Shown here: piece by piece, positions 52,618 through 64,000 of the stretch | Layout: the number at the start of each line of letters is the position of its first letter | Position numbering within the stretch: position 1 is the stretch's first letter | Notes under the pieces: model-generated | The model's input: the letters and a program-made list of their open reading frames with translations, nothing else | What the model was told of the DNA's origin: nothing | Database searches by the model: none | Translations under genes and position numbers: made by a program | Source of the DNA: Sphingomonas zeae | Lineage (GTDB): Bacteria; Pseudomonadota; Alphaproteobacteria; Sphingomonadales; Sphingomonadaceae | Length of the DNA stretch: 64,000 bases | Direction of reading: 5' to 3' | NCBI RefSeq assembly: GCF_014197135.1 | Contig: NZ_JACIFA010000014.1 | Coordinates: forward strand, 24,857 to 88,856

Positions 52618-54221
52618 CGGCCCATCACGACCTTCAGCACGACTGGCCGGTCGATCAGGTTGATGCCGTAATCCGTCTGATCGCCATTCCACATCCGATC
52701 CATCACCCAGCGGCCGTCCGTGAAATGCCCCTGCTCGACCCGCACGATCATCGCCTTGGGGTCGGGGGTCGCAGATTCGAAACGGACGCGGACATGGTCG
52801 CCGGTCATCAGGAACGCGTCGCGCGACAACTGGACGACCGCGACGCCGCCGACCGGCTCGGCCTTCCACGGCGCAGGCTCGGCCTTGAGCCAGCTCCAGC
52901 TCTTCTCGCCAAACTGCCACTGGCCGAACTCCGCGCGGATACGCCAGTCGCCCAGCACGGTTTCCCGGTCGCTGCCGTCATCGGGCCTGGCGGTGCCCCA
53001 ACTCGGATGCTCGAACGCCGCCTGCGCCCAGTCGCGCATCACGCTCTCGACCGCGCCATAAGGCCGGGCGAAAGCGTCAAGCGTGGGGTCGTCCAGCGCC
53101 TTGGCCCCCAGCGGATAGTTGAAGAAGCCCGTGTCATCCATGCCGAACGGCGCAAAGCCGATCGCCCCGCGCCCCAGCGCCTCATAGAAATAACGCGCGA
53201 ACTCGCGGGCATTGCCGATCTCGGGCACGAGCAGCGGATTGTCAGGCCGGGCATAGGCGTTCAGGTACGCCACCACATTGGCGCTCGCCCGGTCATAAAT
53301 ATCGGGCGCCTCGGCATCGATCGAGGGCGCGGCGACCTTCCAGATGTCGAGCACGTCCTGCTGCGGCCCACCGCTCGCGACGCCGTCGGGGTCAGGCACG
53401 TTGGACGGCCCCGCGAGCGCCGCATTGACGTACATCGGCAACGGCTTCACGGCCTTGCCCGCCGCAGCGATCTCATCGATGTAGCGCGCGGTGTACCAGG
53501 TGTTGAACGCGCGGTCGGCCTGCGCGCCGAAGACCGCCGCCCAAGTGCCGCGCGGCTTGCCGAGCCTGCGGGTCAGCGCCTCGGGCACGGCTGCGTCGAA
53601 CAGCTTTTGCGCCGCCGCCGAATAGTCGCGTGGGTTGCGATAGCTGCCGACCTCATTCTCCGGCTGGACCATGATGACCGTGTTCTGCGGATCATGCTCC
53701 TTGAGGTACGTCATCAACCGCACGAAGGCGCGCTTGTCCGCCTCCAGCGTGGTGCGCGCCATCGGGGTCAGCGCGTAATGATCCTTGCCGTCGCGCGTCT
53801 TCATCCGGGGAAAGCGGCGATTGTCGAGCTTGACCCAGTCGGGGGTATAGCCGGGCGAGGTGTTCTTCCAGGTCGCGAACCAGAGCAGCACAACGCGTTT
53901 GTCATGCGCGCGCGCCTGATCGAGCAGCGTCTGGACGAACGAGAAGTCGAACCGCCCCTCCTCCGGCTCGATCTGTTGCCAGGCGACAGGAATTTCGATG
54001 GTATTGGCATGGATGCGGTCGAGCATCGGCCACAGCTGCGGCAGCGCGGCGACGTAGTTGCTGCTATTGTTGACCTGCGCGCCCAGCATCAGAAAGGGCC
54101 GACCATCGACGATCAGCGCGTGGCGGCCGCCCTTGCTGACGATCTGCGGCACCGTCGTCGGCTGGGCAGGCAGCGGGCTCGCCAGCCCGAGCGCCATGAC
54201 CGCCCATCCCGTTCCCCGCAT
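52608..54221 (-). CDS. GH35-like beta-galactosidase with DUF5597-type C-terminus
   Basis: A 537-residue protein with a signal peptide (1-19). The TIM-barrel has 'VNNSSNYVAALPQLWP' and 'NTIEIPVAWQQIEPEEGRFDF'. The acid/base glutamate is probably in 'MVQPENEVGSY' and the nucleophile in 'LLVPEIGNA'. A C-terminal beta domain follows. Such proteins are secreted or periplasmic glycosidases, likely on plant galactans or xyloglucan fragments. Specificity is not certain. Convergent with the kinase. Confidence 0.82.
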   Translation of the reverse strand: MRGTGWAVMALGLASPLPAQPTTVPQIVSKGGRHALIVDGRPFLMLGAQVNNSSNYVAALPQLWPMLDRIHANTIEIPVAWQQIEPEEGRFDFSFVQTLLDQARAHDKRVVLLWFATWKNTSPGYTPDWVKLDNRRFPRMKTRDGKDHYALTPMARTTLEADKRAFVRLMTYLKEHDPQNTVIMVQPENEVGSYRNPRDYSAAAQKLFDAAVPEALTRRLGKPRGTWAAVFGAQADRAFNTWYTARYIDEIAAAGKAVKPLPMYVNAALAGPSNVPDPDGVASGGPQQDVLDIWKVAAPSIDAEAPDIYDRASANVVAYLNAYARPDNPLLVPEIGNAREFARYFYEALGRGAIGFAPFGMDDTGFFNYPLGAKALDDPTLDAFARPYGAVESVMRDWAQAAFEHPSWGTARPDDGSDRETVLGDWRIRAEFGQWQFGEKSWSWLKAEPAPWKAEPVGGVAVVQLSRDAFLMTGDHVRVRFESATPDPKAMIVRVEQGHFTDGRWVMDRMWNGDQTDYGINLIDRPVVLKVVMGRYR

Positions 54222-54280
54222 GACATCTCCCCCGCGCCTTCCTTACGTCATCCTACCCGTGCACAGGATCGAAGCATACA

Positions 54281-55267
54281 TCAACGGGCGACGTCGCGTT
54301 CGATCATCAGGCCGATGGCGGCAATCCGCTCGACGTCTTCATAGCCGGGCTGGTCAAGGTCCTCGCTGAAGATATCAGGGTCGAGCTCGACATAGCGCAT
54401 CGTCAGTCCCCGTTGGGGTAGGCAGCGACGCAGTTCCTCCAGCAACACGTCGCGCCCGCCGACGATCGACGCGCCGGTGTGCAGGACCAATCGCCCGCCC
54501 GGCGTCAGCAGGCCAACGCCCTGCACCACCCAGTCGAGCGAGAGCCGCGCGCCATACAGGTCGCCGCCATCGCGATAAGCGCGGCGATCGGTGTCGATCA
54601 TGAAGGGCGGATGGGTGACGATCAGGTCGAACTGTCGCTCGATCGCCTTCGGCTCGCGCGCCTCGACGGTGTCATGGGTGATCCCGGCCTGTTCGGCATT
54701 GATGCTTGCCAGGAACAGCGCCTTGGGGTTGATGTCCGCCAGCGTCAGCTGCGCTTCCGCCAGTGCGCTCGCCGCCGAAATGCCGCCCACTCCGGCCCCG
54801 GCGCCATAATCCAGAACGGTGCGAGCACCAGGCTTCACCTGCTCCGCGATCCAGCGCGCGAACCGATAACTGTCGGGGCCGAGGAACACCGCATCCGCCT
54901 GCGTCGTGGGATAGGCGGAATGGAGAAAAAGCCGTGGCCCCACCCGCGACACCCGCAGCGTGGGCATCCAGCGATCCGCCGATACGGGCTCGATCGCCCC
55001 GGCGGCTTTCAGCGCGTCGAACATCTCCGGGTCGATCACGTCGCGGGCGAAAGCCAGGCCCCAGCCCAGCACATCGCGTAAATTCCCTGCGGCCTGCCGA
55101 TCGGGGCGCTTGACGACGCGCGCATGGGTCGCAGGCGTCGCTGTCACGAACTGATATTCCCGATCCTCCAACAGCCGGAGCAGCCCAAGCAGTGCGGGAC
55201 GACGCGCAGCGTCGTACCAGCCCTCCCGGCCGTGCGACAGAACCTGGTCAAAAGCCTGCTTCAACAT
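54281..55267 (-). CDS. Class I SAM-dependent methyltransferase (RsmC/MTS-like)
   Basis: A 328-residue protein. An N-terminal part is followed by the SAM fold with 'VLDYGAGAGVGGISAAS' (motif I), 'LADINPKALFLASINAEQAG', and motif IV as 'DLIVTHPPFM' in place of NPPY. This suggests an N-methyltransferase of bases or amino acids, of the small-domain (MTS) type that includes rRNA guanine methylases. The target is not clear. Divergent from the paoABC operon. Confidence 0.82.
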   Translation of the reverse strand: MLKQAFDQVLSHGREGWYDAARRPALLGLLRLLEDREYQFVTATPATHARVVKRPDRQAAGNLRDVLGWGLAFARDVIDPEMFDALKAAGAIEPVSADRWMPTLRVSRVGPRLFLHSAYPTTQADAVFLGPDSYRFARWIAEQVKPGARTVLDYGAGAGVGGISAASALAEAQLTLADINPKALFLASINAEQAGITHDTVEAREPKAIERQFDLIVTHPPFMIDTDRRAYRDGGDLYGARLSLDWVVQGVGLLTPGGRLVLHTGASIVGGRDVLLEELRRCLPQRGLTMRYVELDPDIFSEDLDQPGYEDVERIAAIGLMIERDVAR

Positions 55268-55547
55268 ACTGATCCCGAGCCATTTTCCTTATAGAATCAT
55301 ATGAATGAGCAGCAAATCGGGTTCCCGCTTCTGATCTGGATCGAGAAGCTTTGTGAAGGGCCGCGCACGCTCCACAAGTTCGCACTTAACTCAGGATGTT
55401 TTGGCCCGCGACCAAATGGGCTTACGTGCGTTACGCAAGGGACAAGTCAGCCAGCGGTGCCGGGGCCAGCACACCCCGTCACTCGCAACCGGGATAGCAT
55501 CCGGCGGCCGAACAGGGGTCTGGACAGGGTGCAAGGGAGCCGGGACA

Positions 55548-56186
55548 TTGGCGGACAGCATTGAATTTACCGTGTCGCGACGCGGCATGATCGTCGGGGG
55601 CGCGGCCACCGCGATGGCAGCCTCGGCCCCGGCCGAGGCACAGACCAGGAAGAGCACCATGCCCGCCGACCCTCCCGCCATGCCCGTCACGCTGAAGGTC
55701 AACGGCAAGGCGCACGCGCTGTCGCTGGACCCGCGCACCACGCTGCTGGACACGCTGCGCGAACATCTCCACCTGACCGGAACCAAGAAGGGTTGCGACC
55801 ACGGGCAGTGCGGGGCGTGCACCGTGCTGGTCAACGGACAGCGGATCAACAGCTGCCTCAGCCTGGCGCTTCAGCATGACGGCGACAGCATCACCACGAT
55901 CGAGGGGCTCGGCACGCCCGACAAGCTGCACCCCATGCAGGCCGCGTTTGTCCGTCATGACGGTTATCAGTGCGGCTATTGCACGCCGGGCCAGATTTGC
56001 TCGGCGGTGGCGGTGCTCGACGAGATCAAGCGCGGCGTGCCCAGCCATGTCCAGGCCGACCTTAACGCTCGGCCGCAAGCCTCCGGCATCGAGATGCGCG
56101 AGCGGATGAGCGGCAATATCTGCCGCTGCGGCGCCTATTCCAACATCGCCGACGCTATGGCCGAAGTTGCGGGAGCCAAGGCATGA
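55548..56186 (+). CDS. paoA: Aldehyde oxidoreductase iron-sulfur subunit (PaoA/YagT-like)
   Basis: A TTG start at 55548 with AAGGGAG 8 bp upstream is proposed because the Tat signal (SRRGMIVGG at residues 10-18) must be kept. The next ATG (55587) would cut it off. The 212-residue protein has the plant-type [2Fe-2S] cysteines ('[22 protein letters not shown]') and a second cluster ('[11 protein letters not shown]...CRCG'). It passes electrons from the molybdenum site. It carries the only Tat signal of the complex and should bring the other subunits to the periplasm. Confidence 0.9.
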   Translation: MADSIEFTVSRRGMIVGGAATAMAASAPAEAQTRKSTMPADPPAMPVTLKVNGKAHALSLDPRTTLLDTLREHLHLTGTKKGCDHGQCGACTVLVNGQRINSCLSLALQHDGDSITTIEGLGTPDKLHPMQAAFVRHDGYQCGYCTPGQICSAVAVLDEIKRGVPSHVQADLNARPQASGIEMRERMSGNICRCGAYSNIADAMAEVAGAKA

Positions 56187-57129
56187 AGCCCTTCACCTAT
56201 GAGCGCGCGCGCGACGCGGTCGCAGCCGCGCGTGCGGCGACCCGGCCCGGCGCGAAGTTCCTGGCGGGCGGCACCAACCTGCTCGACCTCATGAAGATCG
56301 AGGTCGAGACGCCGACCCACCTGATCGACGTGCAGGATCTGAAGCTCGACCGGATCGAGAAGACTAGGGAAGGCGGCCTGCGCATCGGCGCGTTCGTCAC
56401 CAACACCGCACTTGCCGCCGACGAGCGCGTGCGACGCGATTACGGCGTCCTCTCCCGTGCCATCGTGGCGGGGGCGAGCGGTCAGTTGCGCAACAAGGCG
56501 ACCACGGCGGGCAATCTGCTCCAACGGACTCGCTGCCCCTATTTCTACGACACCAATATGGCCTGCAACAAGCGCAAGCCCGGCAGCGGGTGCAGCGCGA
56601 TCGGCGGCTATTCACGACAACTCGCCGTCGTGGGGTCGAGCGACCATTGCATCGCCACCAACCCCAGCGACATGAACGTCGCGATGCGGGTGCTGGACGC
56701 GGTCGTCGAGACGGTGAACCCGGAAGGGCGGACCCGCGCCATTCCGATTGCCGCTTTCCATCGCCTGCCCGGCAACACGCCGCATATCGAGACAACGCTG
56801 GAGCCGGGCGAACTCATTACCGCCGTCACCCTGCCCCGCCCCGTCGGCGGCACCCATGTCTATGAAAAGGTGCGCGACCGGGCGTCCTATGCCTTTGCGC
56901 TCGTCTCGGTGGCGGCGGTCGTTCAGAAGGACGGCTCGGGCCGCGTTGCGGTCGGTGGCGTCGCGCACAAGCCCTGGCGGGTCGAGGCGGCGGAGGCTGC
57001 GATGCCGAATGGCGCCAAGGCAGTGACGGCGACGTTGCTCGCCGATGCCCGCCCTACCCGAGACAATGAATTCAAGGTGCCGCTCGTCGAACGGACGCTG
57101 GCGGCAGCCATCAGCCAGGCGAGGACCGC

Positions 57130-57133
<4 letters not shown>
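56183..57133 (+). CDS. paoB: Aldehyde oxidoreductase FAD subunit (PaoB/YagS-like)
   Basis: A 316-residue protein of the CO dehydrogenase/xanthine dehydrogenase FAD type ('[20 protein letters not shown]' and '[16 protein letters not shown]'). The insert '[22 protein letters not shown]' supplies the four-cysteine [4Fe-4S] site found in PaoB. It carries electrons to an acceptor. It overlaps both neighbours by four bases. Confidence 0.92.
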
Positions 57134-59349
<2,216 letters not shown>

Positions 59350-59519
59350 GTCCCGCTCTCCCCCTTCCCCCGGCTTCGCGCCTGACGACGTGGCGGCCGG
59401 GGTTAATTTGCCATGGGCGTAGCGGAATCCACAGGACTTCCTGAAAATCCTGTTGCAAGACAGGGCTCTTGTGGCGCTGGCCGAACCAGAGCGCTTGGGC
59501 ATTTAGGGGTGGGGTGCCG

Positions 59520-60881
59520 ATGAACGACGCGATCGACAGTTTCTGGAAGACCTTTGGCGGCATCCTGTCGCCGCATGGTCCGGCCAGCGTCGGGGCCGCC
59601 GCGACCTATGCGCCCGGCGATTATAGCATCCATTTCTTCCTGCAGCTGGCCGTGATCCTGTTCGCCTGCCGCATCGTCAGCTGGGCGGGCCAGCGTTTCC
59701 TGGGCCAGCCCCCGGTAGTAGGCGAGATGATTGCCGGGGTCGTGCTGGGTCCGTCATTGCTCGGCCTGTTCCTTCCCGAATGGCAGAGTGCGATCTTTCC
59801 CAAGGAAACCCGCAATGTCCTCTATGCCGGGGCGCAGCTCGGCGTCGCTCTCTACATGTTTCTGGTGGGGCTGACCCTCAGGCTCGACCATTTCCGGTCC
59901 AAGGCGCGCAGCGCGATGGCGGTGTCGGCGTCAGGCGTCATCGCACCATTCCTGATCGCGGCGGCCATCACGCCGCTGCTGTTGCAGGTGCCCGGCCTGT
60001 TCACCGCCGGGATCAGCCGGACCAATGCCACGCTGTTCATGGGCGCGTGCATCGCGCTGACCGCCTTTCCGATGCTCGCCCGGATCATCAATGAGCGGGG
60101 ACTGGCCGATAGTCCGCTCGGCACATTGTCGCTGGCCGCCGGAGCGTTCGACGACGCCGCCTCATGGTGCGTGCTGGCGATCGTGCTGGCGACCTTTGGC
60201 GGGGGCAGCGGCGTGGCGATCCTGGCGATCGGCGGCGCGTTCCTCTATGTCGGCTTCCTCATCCTCTGCGGTCGCCGCCTGCTCGCGCCGCTCGGCCGCG
60301 CGGTCGAAGCGCGGGGCGAGATGAGCACGACGGTGCTCGCGATCACGTTGATGGCCTTCTGCCTGTCCGCCTTCATCATGGACGCGATCGGGGTTCACGG
60401 CATATTCGGAGGCTTCATCCTGGGCGTGTTCATGCCCCGGGGCCTGTTCGTCAGCGAGTTGAAGAAGAAGGTCGAGCCGCTGGCGGTCGTTCTGCTGCTG
60501 CCGATGTTCTTTACCTATTCGGGGCTGAACACGCGGATGGACATGGTCAATTCGGCTTCCCTGCTGCTCATCGCGCTCGGCATTCTGGCCGCCTCGATCG
60601 CCGCCAAGTTCGGCGCCTGCTACCTCGCCGCGCGGGCGTGTGGGGAGGATAACCGCACCGCCATGGGGATTGGCGCCCTGATGAACTCGCGCGGCCTGAT
60701 GGAACTCATCATCATCAATATCGGGCTGCAAAAGGGCATTATCGGCCCCACCCTGTTCTCGATGCTGGTGCTGATGGCGATCGTCACCACAATGATGGCG
60801 AGCCCCCTGTTCGAATATGTCTATGGCCGCAAGGCGCGGGTCCTGGGTGAGATGGAAACATTGAACGGCGCCGCGGCCTGA
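59520..60881 (+). CDS. CPA2-type cation:proton antiporter
   Basis: A 453-residue membrane protein started at ATG 59520 after AGGGGTGGGG. About twelve helices; 'LGQPPVVGEMIAGVVLGPSLLG', 'SLAAGAFDDAASWCVLAI' (acidic ion-binding pair) and 'GALMNSRGLMELIIINIGL' are typical of KefB/CPA2 members. It exchanges Na+ or K+ for protons. It has no C-terminal RCK domain. It lies 170 bp after paoC and is probably separately transcribed. Confidence 0.9.
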   Translation: MNDAIDSFWKTFGGILSPHGPASVGAAATYAPGDYSIHFFLQLAVILFACRIVSWAGQRFLGQPPVVGEMIAGVVLGPSLLGLFLPEWQSAIFPKETRNVLYAGAQLGVALYMFLVGLTLRLDHFRSKARSAMAVSASGVIAPFLIAAAITPLLLQVPGLFTAGISRTNATLFMGACIALTAFPMLARIINERGLADSPLGTLSLAAGAFDDAASWCVLAIVLATFGGGSGVAILAIGGAFLYVGFLILCGRRLLAPLGRAVEARGEMSTTVLAITLMAFCLSAFIMDAIGVHGIFGGFILGVFMPRGLFVSELKKKVEPLAVVLLLPMFFTYSGLNTRMDMVNSASLLLIALGILAASIAAKFGACYLAARACGEDNRTAMGIGALMNSRGLMELIIINIGLQKGIIGPTLFSMLVLMAIVTTMMASPLFEYVYGRKARVLGEMETLNGAAA

Positions 60882-61215
60882 TTCCATGGTCGGGCCGGGC
60901 GGCCCGATCACCGACACATCCATCATGAGCATGAAATGGGCGGCGCAGACGGCAGAAGCGGTCCGCGCCGTTCCCGTGTTTGCCATCGGCACAGCATGTG
61001 AGCGTTATACAGCAATCCCTCTTCCACGCCGCCACGGTCAGAACCCCGGCCCGCGCTCCGGAAAGTTGATGCAAGACAAAGCCTAATTTTTTCGTTGTTT
61101 AATCCGAAAAGCTGGCACAAATTGGCGCCAAGGCGAAAGCGGAAACCGCTTCGCCCCGCGTTCCGGACATGACGTCGGCCCGACCCAGCTCGCCGCCATG
61201 TCCTTCGTCAAAAAT
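60882..61215. other. Intergenic region upstream of GH9 gene
   Basis: No gene is visible on either strand. AT-richer DNA near 61080-61110 (TTTTTTCGTTGTTTAATCCG) and an imperfect hairpin (61130-61155) lie ahead of the operator. It probably carries the promoter of the GH9 gene. Confidence 0.45.
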
Positions 61216-61227
61216 GATAGCGCTATC
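61216..61227. promoter_or_regulatory. LacI-type operator before the GH9 gene
   Basis: The perfect 12-bp palindrome GATAGCGCTATC has the central GCGC typical of LacI/GalR-family sites that control sugar-use genes. It lies 17 bases before the start codon, just before TAGGAGGAGG, where a bound repressor would block transcription. No LacI gene is in the window. Confidence 0.6.
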
Positions 61228-61244
61228 TATTAGGAGGAGGGGTT

Positions 61245-63758
61245 ATGCTGAAACATATGGGTGTCATCTTATTGGCATCGGCGAGCATCATGGCGGCGGC
61301 GTGCGCCGCACAGGCCCAAACGGCCGCGAACGGCACCGCATCGATTCTGGCCGTCACCCCGGCCGAGACGCTCGAGCGTCAGGGCCTGACCGTGATGGTC
61401 GACCAGAATCAGTTCAGCCCGATCTTTTTTGACGAGAAGAACGCCGGCATCCAGATCGTCCTTCATGGGGAGCGAATTGCGACCGATGGCGCGGTGCGGC
61501 TCAATCGCACGCCCGAACAATGGGATCCCGTCCCCGCCTTTGTCAGCCGGACGCGCGGGGCCGAGCCCAATCAAGTCGTGGTACGTTCCACCTATAAAGA
61601 CCAGAATCTCAGCTACCGCGTGAAGGTCACGGCGGAGGGCGACGGCTTTCGCATCGCGGTTGATCTCGACCAGCCGCTGCCCGCCGCGCTGGCGGGTAAG
61701 GCCGGGTTCAACCTCGATTTCCTGCCGACCAGCTATTTCGGCAAGACCTATCTGATGGACGCCGCGCCCGGCCTGTTCCCGCGCCACGCGACAGGCCCGA
61801 TGGCCAAGGACGGATCAGGCGATCCGGTGCCGCTGGCCTCGGGCGGCAAGTCGATCACCCTGTCGCCCGAAGACCCGTTGACCCGGGTGACCATCACGTC
61901 GGATGCGGGCGCGCTGGAGCTGTATGACGCGCGCAACCGAGCGCAGAATGGCTGGTTCGTCGTCCGCTCGCTGATCGCGGCCGGCGCCAAGGAGAATGCG
62001 GTCGTCTGGCATGTCCACCCCAATGTCGTGAAGGACTGGGTGCGTGCGCCGGTCGTCTCGTTCAACCAGGCGGGCTATACACCGGGTCGCGCCAAGATCG
62101 CGCTGATCGAAACCGATCCGCATGGCACCGCGCCGAAGGAAGCGGAGCTGGTCCGGCTGGCGGCCGATGGTACCCGCCAGTCCGTGCTGCGCGCCGCCGT
62201 TGCTCCGCGCGGCCGCTGGATGCGGTATAATTACGCCGCTTTCGACTTCTCGCAGGTGCGCGAGCCCGGCGTCTATGCGATCGCCTATGGCGGTCAGTTG
62301 ACGAACCCGTTTCGCATCGCGGCCGACGCCTATGACCGCATCTGGCAGACCTCGCTCGACACCTTCATCGCCGAGCAGATGGACCATGTCGGCATTCGCG
62401 AGCAATATCGCGTCTGGTCCGCCCCCTCCCACCTCGACGATGCGCGCCAGGCGCCGCCCAACCATGTCCATTTCGACGGGTACAAGATGGGGCCGAACCT
62501 CGACTCGCCGTTCAAGCCGGGCGAGCATATCCCCGGTCTGAATGTCGGCGGCTTCCAGGATGCGGGCGATTACGACATCCAGACGCCACAAAACGCCGCC
62601 GTGGTCCGAGATCTTGTCTGGGGTCGCGAGCTCTATGGCCTGGACTGGGACGAAACGAGCGTAGACGAGGCCGCCCGCGCGGTCGAAATCCGCAAGCCCG
62701 ACGGCAAACAGGATTCGGTCCAGCAGATCCGCCACGGCGTCCTGCAACTGCTCGCCCAGTACAAGGTGTTCGGCCATGCGATCGTTGGCATCATCGATCC
62801 GGCCCAGCGCCAATATGCGCATCTGGGCGATGCGGGCTCACAGACCGACAATCTGACCTATGACGCCGCGCTGGGTGCGACCGAGCGCAAGGGCGGATCG
62901 TCGGGCGCGCAGGACGATCGCTGGGCCTTCACCACCGACCTTCCCGCCAACAATCTGGCGGTCGCGGGCGCGCTCGCCGCCGCCTCGCGGTCGCTGGCGG
63001 ACAGCGATCCGGCAATGGCAGCCGAGGCCTGGGACGCGGCCAAAGTGCTGTGGGGACGGTTCCAGAAGGGGCCGATCAAGTCAGGCGACGGACGCGACGA
63101 TTCCGGTTCGCCCTGGTCGGCGGACGGCGCCAATGTCGGTGCGACGGTGGAAATGCTGATCACCAGCAAGGGCGAGCGCGTCTATGCCGATCGCCTGCGC
63201 AAGCTGATGCCGGTCATCTCGAAGAGCTTCGCCTGGGTCGGGGCCTCGGCGGTGCGGGCCATCCCGTTCATGGATGCCAAATACCGCGCCGCCCTGGTCC
63301 CGCTGGTTCGCCAGGCCAAGACGAAGATGGATGCCGAGGCCGCCAAAAACCCGTTCGGCGTGCCGATCAGCGAGGGCAGCTGGGCCGGATCGCATCAGGT
63401 CGTCGAGTTTGGATCAACCGCCTTCCTGATGCACAAGGCGTTCCCGGAGATCATCGGCACCGACTATACGCTGAATGCGATCGACTATGTGCTGGGGCGG
63501 CATCCGGCCAACAACCTGTCGCTCGTCTCGACGGTGGGCACCGCGTCAAAGCTGATCGGCTATGGCCACAACCGCGCGGATTATGGCTTCATCCCCGGCG
63601 GGCTTGTGCCGGGCGTGCTGATCGTGAAGCCCGACTTTCCCGAGCTGAAGACCGACTGGCCGTTCCTGTGGTTCGAGAACGAATACACGGTCGCGACCAC
63701 CTCGGCCTATATCCTGGCCGCCAATGCCGCGATCGAGGCGACGAAGGAAAACCGTTAA
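61245..63758 (+). CDS. Glycoside hydrolase family 9, secreted
   Basis: An 837-residue protein started at ATG 61245 after AGGAGGAGG. Signal peptide of about 24 residues, an N-terminal beta domain, an Ig-like (CelD_N) domain ('VSFNQAGYTPGRAKIALIETD'), then the GH9 (alpha/alpha)6 domain. Its catalytic aspartates lie in 'VGGFQDAGDYDIQTP', and the late glutamate may be in 'WFENEYTVATTSA'. GH9 enzymes cut beta-1,4-glucans such as cellulose or xyloglucan. The long N-terminal extension is unusual. It should be controlled by a LacI-type regulator. Confidence 0.88.
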   Translation: MLKHMGVILLASASIMAAACAAQAQTAANGTASILAVTPAETLERQGLTVMVDQNQFSPIFFDEKNAGIQIVLHGERIATDGAVRLNRTPEQWDPVPAFVSRTRGAEPNQVVVRSTYKDQNLSYRVKVTAEGDGFRIAVDLDQPLPAALAGKAGFNLDFLPTSYFGKTYLMDAAPGLFPRHATGPMAKDGSGDPVPLASGGKSITLSPEDPLTRVTITSDAGALELYDARNRAQNGWFVVRSLIAAGAKENAVVWHVHPNVVKDWVRAPVVSFNQAGYTPGRAKIALIETDPHGTAPKEAELVRLAADGTRQSVLRAAVAPRGRWMRYNYAAFDFSQVREPGVYAIAYGGQLTNPFRIAADAYDRIWQTSLDTFIAEQMDHVGIREQYRVWSAPSHLDDARQAPPNHVHFDGYKMGPNLDSPFKPGEHIPGLNVGGFQDAGDYDIQTPQNAAVVRDLVWGRELYGLDWDETSVDEAARAVEIRKPDGKQDSVQQIRHGVLQLLAQYKVFGHAIVGIIDPAQRQYAHLGDAGSQTDNLTYDAALGATERKGGSSGAQDDRWAFTTDLPANNLAVAGALAAASRSLADSDPAMAAEAWDAAKVLWGRFQKGPIKSGDGRDDSGSPWSADGANVGATVEMLITSKGERVYADRLRKLMPVISKSFAWVGASAVRAIPFMDAKYRAALVPLVRQAKTKMDAEAAKNPFGVPISEGSWAGSHQVVEFGSTAFLMHKAFPEIIGTDYTLNAIDYVLGRHPANNLSLVSTVGTASKLIGYGHNRADYGFIPGGLVPGVLIVKPDFPELKTDWPFLWFENEYTVATTSAYILAANAAIEATKENR

Positions 63759-63764
63759 TCCGCG

Positions 63765-63794
63765 GCGGGGCGAAGCTGCTCGGCTTTGCCCCGC
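63765..63794. terminator. Stem-loop after GH9 gene
   Basis: GCGGGGCGAAGC (63765-63776) pairs with GCTTTGCCCCGC (63783-63794), with one G-U pair and a 6-nt loop. It begins six bases after the stop codon. No U-run follows, so termination may be partial or rho-assisted. Confidence 0.55.
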
Positions 63795-63910
63795 CAGTCC
63801 GCAATAATCCCAGCCCCCAATAATCAGGCGCAGGGTCGCCATGATGCGGGGCGGGACGGCGTTGCCGCCGCCTGTACGGCGGCATCCCAGGCCAGGGATG
63901 CGAACGCTAG

Positions 63911-64000
63911 GGTCAGGACTCGTTGATCAAAGCCAGAAGATGATGGTGGCAGCGAGGGCGACGGCGGAGAAGAAGGCGGTTGGGCACCGATCGTAGCGGG
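63911..64000 (-). mobile_element. IS5-family insertion sequence, right-edge fragment
   Basis: A transposase tail plus a likely terminal sequence 'GGGTCAGGACTCGTTGATC' next to CTA, like the ends of IS5-family (IS427-group) elements that target TNA. The rest lies outside the window, so completeness is unknown. Confidence 0.65.
63927..64000 (-). CDS. IS5-family transposase, C-terminal fragment
   Basis: Reading leftwards, the last 24 codons give 'RYDRCPTAFFSAVALAATIIFWL' followed by TGA, the characteristic IS5-family transposase tail. The gene enters from beyond the window edge. Only the last helix is visible, so activity cannot be judged. Confidence 0.75.
   Translation of the reverse strand, partial: RYDRCPTAFFSAVALAATIIFWL

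Overview
The window is high-GC DNA that reads like a chromosome segment of a Sphingomonas-type alphaproteobacterium. Supporting traits are several TonB-dependent receptors, an UrcA-family protein, a TlyA/Dxs neighbourhood, a PetP-like MarR next to ilvE, and densely overlapping ATGA/GTGA gene junctions. No rRNA, CRISPR array or phage genes were seen. One tRNA (Gln, TTG) is present.

Layout. 1-6.7 kb: tail of a TonB-dependent receptor, a histidine acid phosphatase, a DUF885 protein, an atypical CLC channel and a small unknown protein. 6.8-12.3 kb: a seven-gene, translationally coupled caa3-like cytochrome oxidase operon (minus strand). Its subunit I lacks the usual D- and K-pathway proton-entry residues. 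12.5-19.3 kb: an accessory stretch in which a MarR-FUSC-DUF1656-HlyD-OMF efflux operon sits between a deleted alcohol dehydrogenase and a broken aldo/keto reductase. 19.3-21.4 kb: a PadR/membrane-protein pair, a secreted protein and an UrcA protein. 21.5-30.8 kb: a minus-strand operon encoding a TonB-dependent receptor, a BclA/SbmA-like ABC importer, TldE, TldD, thioredoxin and an unknown protein, with a LysR gene upstream. This is the best candidate for a little-described system: import and intracellular breakdown (or processing) of a peptide.

30.8-36.2 kb: a decayed region with an IS3-family remnant, a PHB-depolymerase-like esterase/TetR divergent pair with a palindromic operator, a dead MFS pump, an arsR-arsC-acr3 operon and an unexplained 18-bp inverted repeat, ending at tRNA-Gln. 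36.3-46.7 kb: mostly housekeeping genes (ilvE, marR, proC, ybjN-like, ubiK, tspO, tlyA, dxs) with a GTG-started 55-residue membrane protein coupled to dxs, a frameshifted GNAT gene, an L,D-transpeptidase and a coiled-coil lipoprotein. 46.8-55.3 kb: a second DUF885 protein, a multispanning membrane protein with an OmpR-type two-component pair, a GH35-like glycosidase and a methyltransferase. 55.5-64 kb: a paoABC-type molybdenum aldehyde oxidoreductase, a CPA2 antiporter, a GH9 glycosidase behind a LacI-type operator, and the end of an IS5-family element at the right edge.

Start sites were moved where a ribosome-binding site, an overlap or a signal peptide decided the matter. All family calls come from reading the sequence without database searches.
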